A stretch of DNA of 64,000 nucleotides from Bacillus cereus (GCF_025917685.1 NZ_CP089518.1:2605001-2669000); one strand, 5' to 3'. Shown: positions 18,065 through 27,053, numbered from the stretch's first letter. Notes: generated by a model not told the origin, from the letters alone. Program-made: numbers and translations.

Positions 18065-18110
18065 TAAGCAACGCAAGTACTTATTCTATTGAGTACTTGC
18101 ATCGCTTTTA
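18065..18110. terminator. Terminator between convergent cwlJ and lysK
   Basis: Stem GCAAGTACTT / GAGTACTTGC extended by AAGC / GCTTTT; U run on the plus side. Confidence 0.8.
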
Positions 18111-18118
18111 ACTATATT

Positions 18119-19672
18119 TTAGAAATCTAATAATGTGACGAATTTTCTTGCGCCTACCACATGTATTAATAACGGTATACGTGGACCACTTGATTGGTTC
18201 ATAACGAGCCTATATATAATGGTAAATAATTGTTTTTGATTTTCTTTCATTATCTTTTTATTTTCATGATGACAAATCGAATACAATTGTTCCATTAAGT
18301 TAGAGTAATCGTTATTAGAACGAAGTATTTTGCAAACTTCTACTAGCCATTCTTTCTGCCTGTCATCTAATGTGTTGTAAAACTCTATATTTCTCTCTTG
18401 ATTTACTGTAATTAATTTTTTAGATTGAAAGTTTCTAATCCAATACTCCACCCGATTACTTATTGCAATCATTTCAGGTAATGCATAACTTCTATCTGTT
18501 TTTTCTAATATACCTTGTAAAATAGATGAATCAAAATGTAATAATGGTAACGTTCCTGCTACTTGATTAAACTTTGGATACTCTTTAAATCGGCTATCAA
18601 GTCTAGAAAGTTTAATTGCATCAAATAAATCTTCATTTTTGAGTGTTTTATTTTCATAACTGTCCTTCAATCTCTCATACTCTGTATAATTGCGAATCAC
18701 ATCTTCATCAAGTCCAATATGAAAAGCTGCATCAGGCTTATATTTTGCAAACATAAAAAGAATTACTTCTGGTACATACACTTTTAATAAGTCGCTAGGT
18801 ATAATACTATTCCCTGAAGAACTAGACATTTTTTCATGATTACCTTTAATACCAATGAAATCATAAGCAATGTAATGAGGCGCTTCACGATTAAATATTT
18901 CCCTTGCAATTTCTTTTGATACATTGTAACTACCTGTTTCCGATGAATGATCTCTTCCGCCCGGTTCGAAAATAACATCCTCTATCATCCATCTCATCGG
19001 CCAATCGATTTTCCAATTCAGTTTCATTTTATTTGTATTTAATACTGATAATTCATTTTGATTTCTACATACACATTTATACTGAACTGTTTTTAATACT
19101 TCATCAAAATGTGTAATAGTTGTTGCATCTTTCCCGCAGCTCTCACAATATAACGTAACGGGATAAAAGTTTTCTCTATCTTCTTCTCGATGTATTCCTG
19201 TTTTAAAGCCCATTAAAATATCATATATTTCTTTTCTTTTATACAAAGACTCTATTATGTTTTCATTATACCTTCCGCTTCTATATTCAGCATGTTGATA
19301 AATAAATTCTACTTCAATTCCAAATGCTTGAAGCGATTTTTCAAACTCTTTTTCAAAATGCTCTGCGTACGAATTATGACACCCATACGGATCAGGAATA
19401 TCACAGTATGGCATACCAATATATTTTGCAAAAGAAGGATCAATATTTTTGGGAACTTTTCTAAACCTGTCATAATCATCCCATGAAAATATAAAACGAG
19501 TCTTTTTCCCTAAATCTTGAAGCGCCCTTACAACAAAATAAGTCGTTACTATTTCACGAAAGTTACCAATATGAACCGAACCAGATGGACTAATTCCAGA
19601 TGCGCAAACAAAAGTTTCTTTGTTGGGATGTTTTCTAATTAATTTATGTGCCACTTCATACGCCCAATGCAT
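18119..19672 (-). CDS. lysK: Class I lysyl-tRNA synthetase (LysRS1)
   Basis: 517 residues. Signature HIGN (GSVHIGNFRE) and the class I KMSKS equivalent KMSSSSGNS are both present, which identifies the archaeal-type class I LysRS rather than the usual bacterial class II enzyme. A four-cysteine cluster near residues 177-201 (CESCGK...CVC) suggests zinc binding. In B. cereus this enzyme is an addition to class II LysS and is expressed mainly in stationary phase, partly on a tRNA-like RNA; no such RNA gene was found here. Expression is controlled by the T-box directly upstream. Confidence 0.95.
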   Translation of the reverse strand: MHWAYEVAHKLIRKHPNKETFVCASGISPSGSVHIGNFREIVTTYFVVRALQDLGKKTRFIFSWDDYDRFRKVPKNIDPSFAKYIGMPYCDIPDPYGCHNSYAEHFEKEFEKSLQAFGIEVEFIYQHAEYRSGRYNENIIESLYKRKEIYDILMGFKTGIHREEDRENFYPVTLYCESCGKDATTITHFDEVLKTVQYKCVCRNQNELSVLNTNKMKLNWKIDWPMRWMIEDVIFEPGGRDHSSETGSYNVSKEIAREIFNREAPHYIAYDFIGIKGNHEKMSSSSGNSIIPSDLLKVYVPEVILFMFAKYKPDAAFHIGLDEDVIRNYTEYERLKDSYENKTLKNEDLFDAIKLSRLDSRFKEYPKFNQVAGTLPLLHFDSSILQGILEKTDRSYALPEMIAISNRVEYWIRNFQSKKLITVNQERNIEFYNTLDDRQKEWLVEVCKILRSNNDYSNLMEQLYSICHHENKKIMKENQKQLFTIIYRLVMNQSSGPRIPLLIHVVGARKFVTLLDF

Positions 19673-19722
19673 ATACTCACCTCAATTGTATTTTTGTTTT
19701 CACATTTTCAGTTTTATACAAT

Positions 19723-19769
19723 AAAAAAACTCCCACCCCCAAGATTATTAATCTTGAGGACGAGAGTTA
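19723..19769 (-). terminator. T-box terminator
   Basis: Stem AACTCTCGTCCTCAAGATT / AATCTTGGGGGTGGGAGTT followed by T7 on the minus strand; the competing antiterminator includes the GGTGGTACCGCG motif just upstream. Confidence 0.9.
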
Positions 19770-20022
19770 TTAGCTTCGCGGTACCACCTCAGTTTGTTAA
19801 TACGTCACCATATTAACCTTTTCAGGTACGGCAAAATATGCTTATACCCTATCTCTATAACGGGAGAACCCGTCGCACCATCCCTAAACAAATTAGTTCC
19901 TTGCGCAGCTCCAAGTCTTTTTTCGTTAAGATGTTTAACCGCTCTTTCTCAGCTACCAGAGCTCTCTGTATGTATTCATTCTTAACTACTCTTCTCTTCA
20001 ATGCTATTTTGAATATTAGTTT
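19723..20022 (-). ncRNA. T-box leader of lysK
   Basis: The minus strand has a full T-box: 5' GAAGAGAAGAGTAG with AGTA, the conserved AGAGAGCTC...TGGTAGCTGAGAAAGAGC distal stem I, the antiterminator motif GGTGGTACCGCG (19777-19788), and a terminator at 19723-19769 ending in seven T. The helix GTTAAG/CTTAAC closes the specifier loop, whose 3' strand GAAAAAAG (19917-19924) reads AAA, lysine. Uncharged tRNA binding should allow readthrough into lysK. Published work on a B. cereus homologue reported a partial response to tRNA-Asn. Confidence 0.95.
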
Positions 20023-20028
20023 TTACAT

Positions 20029-20057
20029 ATGATAATTTATAACGAATACATTGTCAA
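20029..20057 (-). promoter_or_regulatory. Promoter of the T-box/lysK unit
   Basis: Consensus TTGACA (20052-20057), 17-bp spacer, TATCAT (20029-20034) on the minus strand; start point about 20022. Confidence 0.75.
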
Positions 20058-20088
20058 ATTTTTCTGAACGAAAACAAATAGCATATAA

Positions 20089-20253
20089 CTATCTAAAAAA
20101 ATGTTTTATCGCTTCCAGTTGAATTTTATGACTACATTCATCACAACAATATTTCCCCTCCGGATTTCTCTTGAATTCCCTATATTTTCCGCTTCCTTCG
20201 TATACGCGAAATACATTTTTACATGAAAAACAGACAATTTCATAAAACATCAT
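20089..20253 (-). CDS. Small zinc-ribbon protein (YlaI/DUF2197-like)
   Basis: 54 residues with two CXXC knuckles (CFSCK and CDECSH) about 26 residues apart, the spacing of a small zinc ribbon, as in the Bacillus YlaI-like family. The upstream GGGAGGG falls inside the longer frame's codons, so the ATG pair at 20248-20253 is the better start. Function unknown; it may bind nucleic acid or protein. Confidence 0.75.
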   Translation of the reverse strand: MMFYEIVCFSCKNVFRVYEGSGKYREFKRNPEGKYCCDECSHKIQLEAIKHFFR

Positions 20254-20408
20254 ATGCATTTCCCTCCCCATGGCTATACGCTATTTTCGAATTACGTGAT
20301 AAGGCCCTCTTTTCTTACACTGGAAATCTTAATTTTATTTCAGTGAAAGGTTTACCTCTCTTCTTATCGAACTTTATATATAGCTTTAATGAATAGAGGT
20401 GAAACATA

Positions 20409-21311
20409 TTGCTCAGAAATATAGAATTAGTCGTTGATGCTAAGGCGAATTTAGGGGAAGGTCCTTGCTGGGATGAGAAGAAACAATTATTATACTGGGT
20501 TGATATTATCGAGAAAAAATTATGTCTTTATAATCCTGTTAAAAAAACAAACCGAGCGATCACTCTCGACCAACAAATCGGTTGTGTTGTTCCATATACG
20601 AACGATGAAGTTTTAGTAGCAATGGAACAAGGCTTTTATTCTCTTAATCTTGACACAAAAATACTTACACATATTTATGACCCTGAACCAGATTTATTAG
20701 AAAATCGCTTTAACGATGGAAAATGCGATCCAGCTGGCCGCTTTTGGGCGGGCACTACAGACTTATACGGTATTAATGCTGCTGGTTCCTTGTATTGTTT
20801 AAACAATAATTTCAACGTAGATAAAAAAGTTGCACATGTAAATACGTCAAATGGTATAGCTTGGTCCCCTGATCATACATTTCTTTATTTCATTGATACA
20901 CCTACAAAAAAAGTAGTCCGTTTTCATTATGATATACATACTGGTGTAATTAGCAATCCAACAGATGTTATCATCTTCCCTGAAAATGAAGGTATACCCG
21001 ATGGCATGACAATTGATGTAGAAGGTTGTTTATGGATTGCACATTGGGGAGGCTCGAAGATTACTAGATGGAATCCCTTTACTGGAAAACAGATTTTAAG
21101 TATTCCGATTCCTGCTTTATATGTAACGTCGTGTACATTTGGAGGACCTAATTTGACCGATTTATATATCACAACAGCCCGAACAAGAATGACGGATGCG
21201 GAATTAAAACAGTACCCACATGCTGGTGGTATATTTCGAATTCAAATGAATGTTAAAGGTTGTCCAACCTATTCATTTCGCCATGAAACTATTGGAGCTG
21301 AAACACTATGA
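20409..21311 (+). CDS. SMP-30/gluconolactonase family protein
   Basis: 300-residue six-bladed beta-propeller. The N-terminal LGEGPCWDEKKQLLYWVDI carries the metal-binding Glu, and NDGKCDPAGRFWAGT and DTPTKKVVRF match the family; GIPDGMTIDVEGCLWIAHW holds the metal-binding Asp. Family members hydrolyse sugar lactones. TTG start with GAGGTG at 9 nt. Its stop overlaps the next gene's ATG (ATGA), so the two are co-translated. Confidence 0.85.
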   Translation: MLRNIELVVDAKANLGEGPCWDEKKQLLYWVDIIEKKLCLYNPVKKTNRAITLDQQIGCVVPYTNDEVLVAMEQGFYSLNLDTKILTHIYDPEPDLLENRFNDGKCDPAGRFWAGTTDLYGINAAGSLYCLNNNFNVDKKVAHVNTSNGIAWSPDHTFLYFIDTPTKKVVRFHYDIHTGVISNPTDVIIFPENEGIPDGMTIDVEGCLWIAHWGGSKITRWNPFTGKQILSIPIPALYVTSCTFGGPNLTDLYITTARTRMTDAELKQYPHAGGIFRIQMNVKGCPTYSFRHETIGAETL

Positions 21312-22012
21312 ACAGAATCGATTACATAAGACAAGAAGAGAAAAAATATCACGATCTTTGCTATGAACAATACAAATTATTCGAAGCAGGATCTTGGCTG
21401 TATAAACCTGTTAAAACAGTTATGGACATGCTGAACTATTTTGAAGGACAGAAAGACCTACAAATACTTGACCTTGGCTCTGGTGTCGGTAGAAACAGTA
21501 TTCCGATTGCACAAAAATTCACGAATAATGGCGGCACTGTTACTTGTGTTGATCTACTCGAAACGGCTTTAATGAAGTTACAAGTTTATAGCAAAGAATA
21601 TGGTGTATTTGAATACATAAAAACGGAACATTCAGCAATTGAAAACTACTATATTGCCTCTAATACTTATAATTACATCATTGCCGTATCAAGTTTAGAG
21701 CATGTCAGATCAATAGAAGATTTTAAAAAAGTGCTTCACTCTATGAAAAATGGAACAAAGAGTGGTGGTATCAACTGTTTAATAGTCAACTCTAACATTC
21801 AAGAAATTGACTTGGAAACGAATCAAGAATTAGATGCTTTAGTTGAAATTAATCTTTCTACTGAAGAAATGATACTTGTACTAAAAAGCGTTTATACTGA
21901 ATGGCAAGAAGTAAAAATTGAAATTAAAAGTTTATCGTATGATATTGTACGTAACGGAAAACACATTAAATTAAAAACGAATGCGATTACTTATGTCGTT
22001 CAAAAAATGTAG
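21308..22012 (+). CDS. Class I SAM-dependent methyltransferase
   Basis: 234 residues. Motif I is LQILDLGSGVGRNSIPIA, followed by VTCVDLLETAL (motif II acidic residue) and a motif IV-like YNYIIAVSSLEHV. These bind S-adenosylmethionine. Substrate unknown; the 4-nt overlap with the SMP-30 gene suggests one pathway or simple co-expression. Confidence 0.88.
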   Translation: MNRIDYIRQEEKKYHDLCYEQYKLFEAGSWLYKPVKTVMDMLNYFEGQKDLQILDLGSGVGRNSIPIAQKFTNNGGTVTCVDLLETALMKLQVYSKEYGVFEYIKTEHSAIENYYIASNTYNYIIAVSSLEHVRSIEDFKKVLHSMKNGTKSGGINCLIVNSNIQEIDLETNQELDALVEINLSTEEMILVLKSVYTEWQEVKIEIKSLSYDIVRNGKHIKLKTNAITYVVQKM

Positions 22013-22013
22013 T

Positions 22014-22066
22014 ATATGCGAGTGGGGACAATCTTTATTTTATCCAGTCACCACTCGCATATTTAT
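22014..22066. terminator. Terminator between convergent genes
   Basis: Stem ATATGCGAGTGG / CCACTCGCATAT with a long loop, between the methyltransferase stop and the oxidoreductase stop. Likely acts in both directions. Confidence 0.8.
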
Positions 22067-22073
22067 GTAAAGT

Positions 22074-23000
22074 TTATTCCATTGTAATTACAATTTTCCC
22101 TCTAGTATGCTGACTTTCACTCAAAATATGAGCTTCTCTAACTCCTTTTTCATTAAACGGAACAACCTTACTAATGATTGGTTTAATTTTTTCAGCTTGA
22201 ATCAAACCTGATAATTCGTATAATTGCTTTCCGCTTGGTTTTAACCATAAAAATCCTGATTTTATCCCTTGTACTTCATGTACCGGTTCATGAACGATAG
22301 AAACTAGAACACCACTAGGCTTAATAATTTGAAAACTTTTCTCTTGTACTTCTCCGCCGATTGTATCTAACACAATATCATAATCCGATAGTAGCTCTTC
22401 AAATTTATCTTTTTTATAATCAATAATGAGGTCAGCACCTAAAGACTTTAAAAACTCTTCATTTTTACTACTTGCAGTTGTAGCGACAAAGGCCCCAAAT
22501 GATTTCGCGATTTGAATTGCAAAACTACCTACTCCACCAGCTCCAGCATGAATTAATACTCGATCATTTTCTTTTATTTGTGCGTAATCAACAAGACTTT
22601 GCCAAGCTGTTAGTCCTGCAAGAGGTATAGACGCAGCTTCTTCAAAACTAATATTATTTGGCATATGTGCTACTAAGTCTGATTTCACTGTAATGTATTC
22701 AGCATAAGAACCTTTCCCTATATTTTCTGGTTTCGTAAACACTTTATCACCTATTTTAAAATGGTCCACATCTTCTCCAACTTCTTCAATTACTCCAGCA
22801 ACATCTAAACCTAATGTAATTGGAAATGAAAATTGCAGCTTCTCTTGTAATTCTCCCTTTCTTATTTTCCAATCAACAGGATTGACAGATGTTGCATGTA
22901 TGCGTATTAATACTTCATTACATTTAATAACCGACTTTGGAACTTGTCTTTCTTGTAATTTTTCAACACTACCATATTGATCAATAATAATTGCTTTCAT
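22074..23000 (-). CDS. Zinc-free MDR oxidoreductase (quinone oxidoreductase-like)
   Basis: 308 residues with an N-terminal GroES-like domain (ITLGLDVAGVIEEVG, FKIGDKVF) and a Rossmann domain (VLIHAGAGGVGSFAIQIAKSFGA). Zinc-binding cysteines are missing, consistent with NADPH quinone oxidoreductases. The C-terminal half ends with KIVITME. Probably reduces quinones or enones; it is a single-gene unit. Confidence 0.9.
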   Translation of the reverse strand: MKAIIIDQYGSVEKLQERQVPKSVIKCNEVLIRIHATSVNPVDWKIRKGELQEKLQFSFPITLGLDVAGVIEEVGEDVDHFKIGDKVFTKPENIGKGSYAEYITVKSDLVAHMPNNISFEEAASIPLAGLTAWQSLVDYAQIKENDRVLIHAGAGGVGSFAIQIAKSFGAFVATTASSKNEEFLKSLGADLIIDYKKDKFEELLSDYDIVLDTIGGEVQEKSFQIIKPSGVLVSIVHEPVHEVQGIKSGFLWLKPSGKQLYELSGLIQAEKIKPIISKVVPFNEKGVREAHILSESQHTRGKIVITME

Positions 23001-23220
23001 TTCCTCTCCTCCTTTCTGTTAATTTTAATAACTAACAATTATTTTTCAAAATTTTTCGTCTTAAATGATAATAAATATGTTTGGAGGTGATATTTATCTC
23101 TACTAATTAAGTATTATGAGTGCAAAAAGCATGTACCTAACTTTAATACAATTTAGTTTCCGGATAAGAAACAACAAAATTTTTATTTTCTTTAATTTTT
23201 AATGAAACGGAGAGTGTACT

Positions 23221-24078
23221 ATGAGTGAACAAATTTTCAAAGTAAACGGTATTAATTTATGTACAGAAAGCTTTGGCAATCCTAATAACCCAGCAATATT
23301 ATTAATTATGGGAGCTACATGTTCAATGGTTTATTGGGATGAAGAATTTTGTGAAAGGTTAGCTAGCACAGGAAAATTTGTCATTCGCTATGATAACCGT
23401 GATGTCGGGCGCTCTATTACATATAAGCCTGGGACTTCCAATTACACTGTAGCAGACATGGCTGAAGATGCAATCGGGGTACTCGATGCGTATCATATTG
23501 ACAAGGCACACCTTCTGGGCATGTCATTAGGAGGTATGATTGCTCAAATTGCTGCAGTAAAACACCCAAAAAGAATTTTGACCTTAACATTACTAGCAAC
23601 AAGCGTTATTGGATCTGATAACAATACTCGTGATTTGCCTCCAATGGATGAAAGAATTTTGACACATCATGCTAATGGTGCAAATTTAGATTGGACAAAT
23701 AAAGATGTTATAGCGAAATATTTAGTTACAGGATCACGTCTACTCTGTGGGCCAAAGCGTATATTTGATGAATCAAGAACTTTGAAACAAATAAAACAAG
23801 AAATAGAACGTGCTAACAATCTATTAAGTATGTTTAATCACGCCCTCCTAACAGGTGATGATTCTTATGAGGGTATACTTAAATCAATACTGGTACCAAC
23901 TTTAGTAATTCATGGTACGGACGATACAGCTCTTCCACTTGAACATGGACTCGCACTTATTGACGAAATTCCGAACTCAAAGCTATTAACCCTTGAAGGT
24001 ACAGGACATGAGAATCACCCCGATGACTGGGATAAAATTATTAAAGCAATTTCAGAACATATATCCTATATAAGATAA
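23221..24078 (+). CDS. Alpha/beta hydrolase
   Basis: 285 residues. The nucleophile elbow is GMSLGGM (Ser in HLLGMSLGG), the acid is in IHGTDDTALPLEHG, and the histidine is in EGTGHENH, giving a complete triad. The N-terminal GNPNNPAILLIMGATCSMVYWDEEFC follows the fold-leading beta strands. It resembles aclacinomycin-methylesterase/haloperoxidase-like hydrolases; substrate unknown. The 220-bp gap upstream shows no other gene. Confidence 0.88.
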   Translation: MSEQIFKVNGINLCTESFGNPNNPAILLIMGATCSMVYWDEEFCERLASTGKFVIRYDNRDVGRSITYKPGTSNYTVADMAEDAIGVLDAYHIDKAHLLGMSLGGMIAQIAAVKHPKRILTLTLLATSVIGSDNNTRDLPPMDERILTHHANGANLDWTNKDVIAKYLVTGSRLLCGPKRIFDESRTLKQIKQEIERANNLLSMFNHALLTGDDSYEGILKSILVPTLVIHGTDDTALPLEHGLALIDEIPNSKLLTLEGTGHENHPDDWDKIIKAISEHISYIR

Positions 24079-24089
24079 GGATAACTTTT

Positions 24090-24120
24090 AGAAGGGGCAC
24101 AAATTGTTTTGTCCCCTTCT
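24090..24120 (+). terminator. Terminator of the alpha/beta hydrolase gene
   Basis: AGAAGGGGCACAAA / TTTTGTCCCCTTCT with T-rich sequence following. Confidence 0.85.
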
Positions 24121-24145
24121 ATTTATAGATATTACGATACAATAA

Positions 24146-24183
24146 CAAAAACCCATCACTGCATTCGTATGTATAGTGATGGG
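24146..24183 (-). terminator. Terminator of the ParM/ParR-like pair
   Basis: CCCATCACT...AGTGATGGG with a 14-nt loop and TTTTTG on the minus strand, after the ParR-like gene. Confidence 0.85.
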
Positions 24184-24203
24184 CTCTACCTATTTTTTTA
24201 TGT

Positions 24204-24539
24204 TTAAAAAAATGGACAATCTAACTGATCAACAGATTCCCACGATTTTTTTTTTACATTTTCGGTGGATTTACTAGTTTCTAATGGTACGTTTTTAAAT
24301 GGATTCATTTCAACTTTTAATAGAGATGATGGTTCTACATATAAAGAAAAAACATGGCTACTTGGCAAGGTTTTTGATACATCAATATCTCCTACTTGTT
24401 TAAATAATTGCTGGGCTGCAAAGAAAAAGAAATTAGTTGGATTAGATTGTTTATTAAGCCAAGCAATCATTTCAGGCGATACTGATTTATTAATATTAAT
24501 TTTCACTCGATCACCACGTTTATATCGCCTAGATCGCAT
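24204..24539 (-). CDS. Small ribbon-helix-helix protein, ParR-like partner of the actin homologue
   Basis: 111 residues. The N-terminal 50 residues look like a ribbon-helix-helix unit: a basic strand (KRGDRVKININKSV), helix (SPEMIAWLNKQ), turn, and helix (PTNFFFFAAQQLFKQVG). The C-terminal half is low in complexity and ends with an acidic/aromatic tail (SWESVDQLDCPFF) that could contact the filament, as ParR tails contact ParM. It is 11 nt downstream of the actin-like gene. No similarity to a named ParR is claimed. Confidence 0.7.
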   Translation of the reverse strand: MRSRRYKRGDRVKININKSVSPEMIAWLNKQSNPTNFFFFAAQQLFKQVGDIDVSKTLPSSHVFSLYVEPSSLLKVEMNPFKNVPLETSKSTENVKKKSWESVDQLDCPFF

Positions 24540-24550
24540 ACTTCCACCAA

Positions 24551-25720
24551 CTAACTTATCGTTAAGTTTGTAAACCCTAACTCTTTTTGCTTATGCTCTC
24601 TATATTTTGGCGAGCATGTGTATACTAATAACCCACGAGCATTTGTAAATAACGGGTTATCTACAAAAATCACATTTTTCAAGCGTCCTTTTTGTTTTAA
24701 AATCATTTTCAAGCTATTTTTAATAATAACTGCGCCCCCACCGTAAATAAATACATATGGATCGTCTTTCATATCATCAATTTTGTTAATAATATCTGTT
24801 GCGACACGTGCAGCTAAACCTAAAAACGCTGGTTGCGATTCCTCAACTAACAATGCATTTCTCGGGTGTTTTTCATTTAAATAAATTTGGTTAAATTCTG
24901 TAATACTATCAATTGTTTTCGTTGGATATTTCCGATTCCATCTTGTAATAATTTGTAGTAACGTTTCTTTTACACCGTACGATAACCCTTTACTTAATTG
25001 CGGACGGAAATTTACCCCTAACGAAACAACTTCTTCGGTTGTCCCCGCGCCAATATCAAAAGATAATAATGTTTTATCAACAAAATCAATTTCTGAAACT
25101 TGATTTTGTTCACATTCTATTTTATGTTTCACAACATTTCCTTCTTCATCATATACAATGCCCCACGTCCCAGAAGCGCCTTCAGGTAGGCATTTACAAA
25201 ACTCAATAGAAACATTAATCGTAACATCCCGTCCGTTCGGATAATGGAAAACAACCTTATGATTTCCCATATAACGTTTTGCATTTTCAGCAGCGATTTC
25301 CTGTGTAATAAGCTGCATAGGAAGAGCGACAGATAAATCATAACGAATATTAATATGACTTGAAGTTGGACTTTGACGCATTGCACTTATCGCTAAACCA
25401 GAAAGGATTGTAATAACCATTAATTCATCCGTTGATTTATTTGATTTCTTCTCCACTTCAGTACCTTTTAATTGATCCTGAATCACTTTTTCTCCAACGA
25501 TGTATCGTACATTATTTAACATTAGCGATGGAGAACTAATGGTCACGTCAATGTGATTCTCTAATTCTGATAATGAGACATCTCCCTCATCTAACAGTCC
25601 TGTAGGCTCTCCTATATATAAAGAATAAATACTCGGGATAAAAATAGGGTCCTGCCCTTTCACCATTAACTTCAAACCGTTATTTCCTGCATCTGCACCA
25701 GCTTTTAAAAGAATAGACAT
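24551..25720 (-). CDS. Actin-like ATPase (ParM/Alp-like), chromosomal
   Basis: 389 residues with the actin-fold ATPase motifs: phosphate 1 near the start (GADAGNNGLKL), phosphate 2 (LLSFDIGAGTTEEVV, about residues 219-233), and adenosine (YGGGAVIIK, about residues 326-334). It therefore belongs to the ParM/StbA side of bacterial actins. Plasmid relatives form filaments that push plasmid copies apart with ParR. Here the gene lies among ordinary chromosomal genes with no replication or integration genes nearby. The promoter region (25721-25854) has a short ACATTTGAATGT palindrome but no obvious centromere repeats. Confidence 0.85.
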   Translation of the reverse strand: MSILLKAGADAGNNGLKLMVKGQDPIFIPSIYSLYIGEPTGLLDEGDVSLSELENHIDVTISSPSLMLNNVRYIVGEKVIQDQLKGTEVEKKSNKSTDELMVITILSGLAISAMRQSPTSSHINIRYDLSVALPMQLITQEIAAENAKRYMGNHKVVFHYPNGRDVTINVSIEFCKCLPEGASGTWGIVYDEEGNVVKHKIECEQNQVSEIDFVDKTLLSFDIGAGTTEEVVSLGVNFRPQLSKGLSYGVKETLLQIITRWNRKYPTKTIDSITEFNQIYLNEKHPRNALLVEESQPAFLGLAARVATDIINKIDDMKDDPYVFIYGGGAVIIKNSLKMILKQKGRLKNVIFVDNPLFTNARGLLVYTCSPKYREHKQKELGFTNLTIS

Positions 25721-25854
25721 AACTACCCCCTAATTTAATCTGACATCCCTTCCAAATATATGCGAGCCCACACTTTTACATTCAAATGTTATTTAATTTT
25801 TTATTTATCCAAAAACAAAACATCATAAACATTCACTTCATATGTAAAAAATAT

Positions 25855-25883
25855 TTGACATGAAACTTTTCCGATTTTATACT
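25855..25883 (+). promoter_or_regulatory. Promoter of the small membrane protein gene
   Basis: TTGACA (25855-25860), 17-bp spacer, TATACT (25878-25883). It lies inside the longer in-frame reading, which confirms that the coding start is downstream. Confidence 0.75.
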
Positions 25884-25928
25884 ATGGATGTAAAGAGTTT
25901 TTTACAAAGGTGGAGGTGCAATTATATA

Positions 25929-26330
25929 TTGAATACTAAAAAAACTATTTTTGTAATCATAATTTTTTCTTTAATCGCTATACTTGGACATGGCACATAT
26001 AAATACATAACTGAAGGTTCAATTTTGGGCGGGACTATTTTCGCTGCCTCTTTAATACTTAGTAAATTAATTAATCATATTACATGGGGAGATCCAAACG
26101 GAGTATCGGAAGAAAGTCAAGATGAGATGGGACAACAAATTACATATAAAAGCTTTAAAATTTCTTATTTTGTACTTATGTGTATGATGTTTCTTATTTT
26201 AATATTTTCAGAAGGATTTTCATCCCTATTACTCGATGAAATAAAGAACCTTCCTCTATTTATAGCACTTTGTTCTTCCTTCTTTATTTATCCTATCATT
26301 GAACTCATTGTCGCAAAACAATATAAATAA
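25929..26330 (+). CDS. Small integral membrane protein, 133 aa
   Basis: Four hydrophobic segments (about residues 6-22, 30-46, 75-95, 102-122) with a polar loop containing EESQDEMGQQITYKSFKISY, a pattern like the DUF2178/DUF3796-type membrane proteins. The TTG start at 25929 follows GGAGGTG by 10 nt and lies downstream of the promoter at 25855-25883; an ATG at 25860 is excluded because it overlaps the -35. It is divergent from the actin-like gene. Function unknown. Confidence 0.75.
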   Translation: MNTKKTIFVIIIFSLIAILGHGTYKYITEGSILGGTIFAASLILSKLINHITWGDPNGVSEESQDEMGQQITYKSFKISYFVLMCMMFLILIFSEGFSSLLLDEIKNLPLFIALCSSFFIYPIIELIVAKQYK

Positions 26331-26367
26331 AAAAGTGGTTTTCTGTAAATAGAAAACCACTTTTTTA
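26328..26367. terminator. Bidirectional terminator
   Basis: AAAAAAGTGGTTTTCT / AGAAAACCACTTTTTT with U tracts on both strands, shared by two convergent genes. Confidence 0.9.
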
Positions 26368-26904
26368 ATACATATCTTCCGCTATTGCTTTTAACTTATT
26401 CACAGTCCGCCAATTCCTTACTGTAGCTGGTCTATGTAATTTTTGAAACTGGTTCATTAGTTTAGAATTCCGAATGCTTTTTTTGAAAAACAAATACACT
26501 ACTCCTCCTTCAATATGGCAATCTTCTATTTCACTTTTAATCGTAAGCAACTGATTACTGTCTTCTTCAGAAAGTGGATTAACTAAAAAGGCAACATGTA
26601 TGCTTTCTCCTTCTAACAATAAATCGGCTTCATAAGGGCACGTTTTTATAATATTTATAAATTCATCTTTTGTTCTTAACATGACTGGCACATCGAAATC
26701 AAAAACATTTTTAATTTCACATTCAATTCGTTCCTTTAAAAAACTTATCCCTTCTTCTGACTCAAACACTACATTTCCACTTTGAATATATGTTTTCACT
26801 TTTTTTAACCCTATTGATTCAAAGACTTTTTTCAAATCCAACATTTTGATTACTTTATGTCCACCTACATTAATTCCTCGTAGTAGTGCAATATAAATTG
26901 TCAT
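26365..26904 (-). CDS. DUF1697 family protein
   Basis: 179 residues starting MTIYIALLRGINVGGHKVIKM, the hallmark opening of DUF1697, followed by KTYIQSGNVVFES. Family function is not established. The start at 26904 is preferred over the ATG five codons up because of the GAGGTG spacing. Single-gene unit. Confidence 0.9.
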   Translation of the reverse strand: MTIYIALLRGINVGGHKVIKMLDLKKVFESIGLKKVKTYIQSGNVVFESEEGISFLKERIECEIKNVFDFDVPVMLRTKDEFINIIKTCPYEADLLLEGESIHVAFLVNPLSEEDSNQLLTIKSEIEDCHIEGGVVYLFFKKSIRNSKLMNQFQKLHRPATVRNWRTVNKLKAIAEDMY

Positions 26905-27053
26905 AACAACACACCTCACATTTTAACAGTCCTAAAAATCGGATATATTTACATCTTCATATTCCTCGGATATTTGCATTGATTTTTCTAACATATCACG
27001 TAATAAAAAAACTTACTACATGATTTTCTTCAAGAGTAAGCTTTGTTATCTTA

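Noticed and set aside
19673..20088. A tRNA-like RNA gene next to lysK
   Set aside because: The gap is fully explained by the T-box leader and promoter; no cloverleaf with an acceptor CCA end could be drawn.
25721..25860. ParC-like centromere iterons upstream of the actin-like gene
   Set aside because: Only a repeated TGAATGT and one 12-bp palindrome occur. Plasmid parC has several regular direct repeats, which are absent here.
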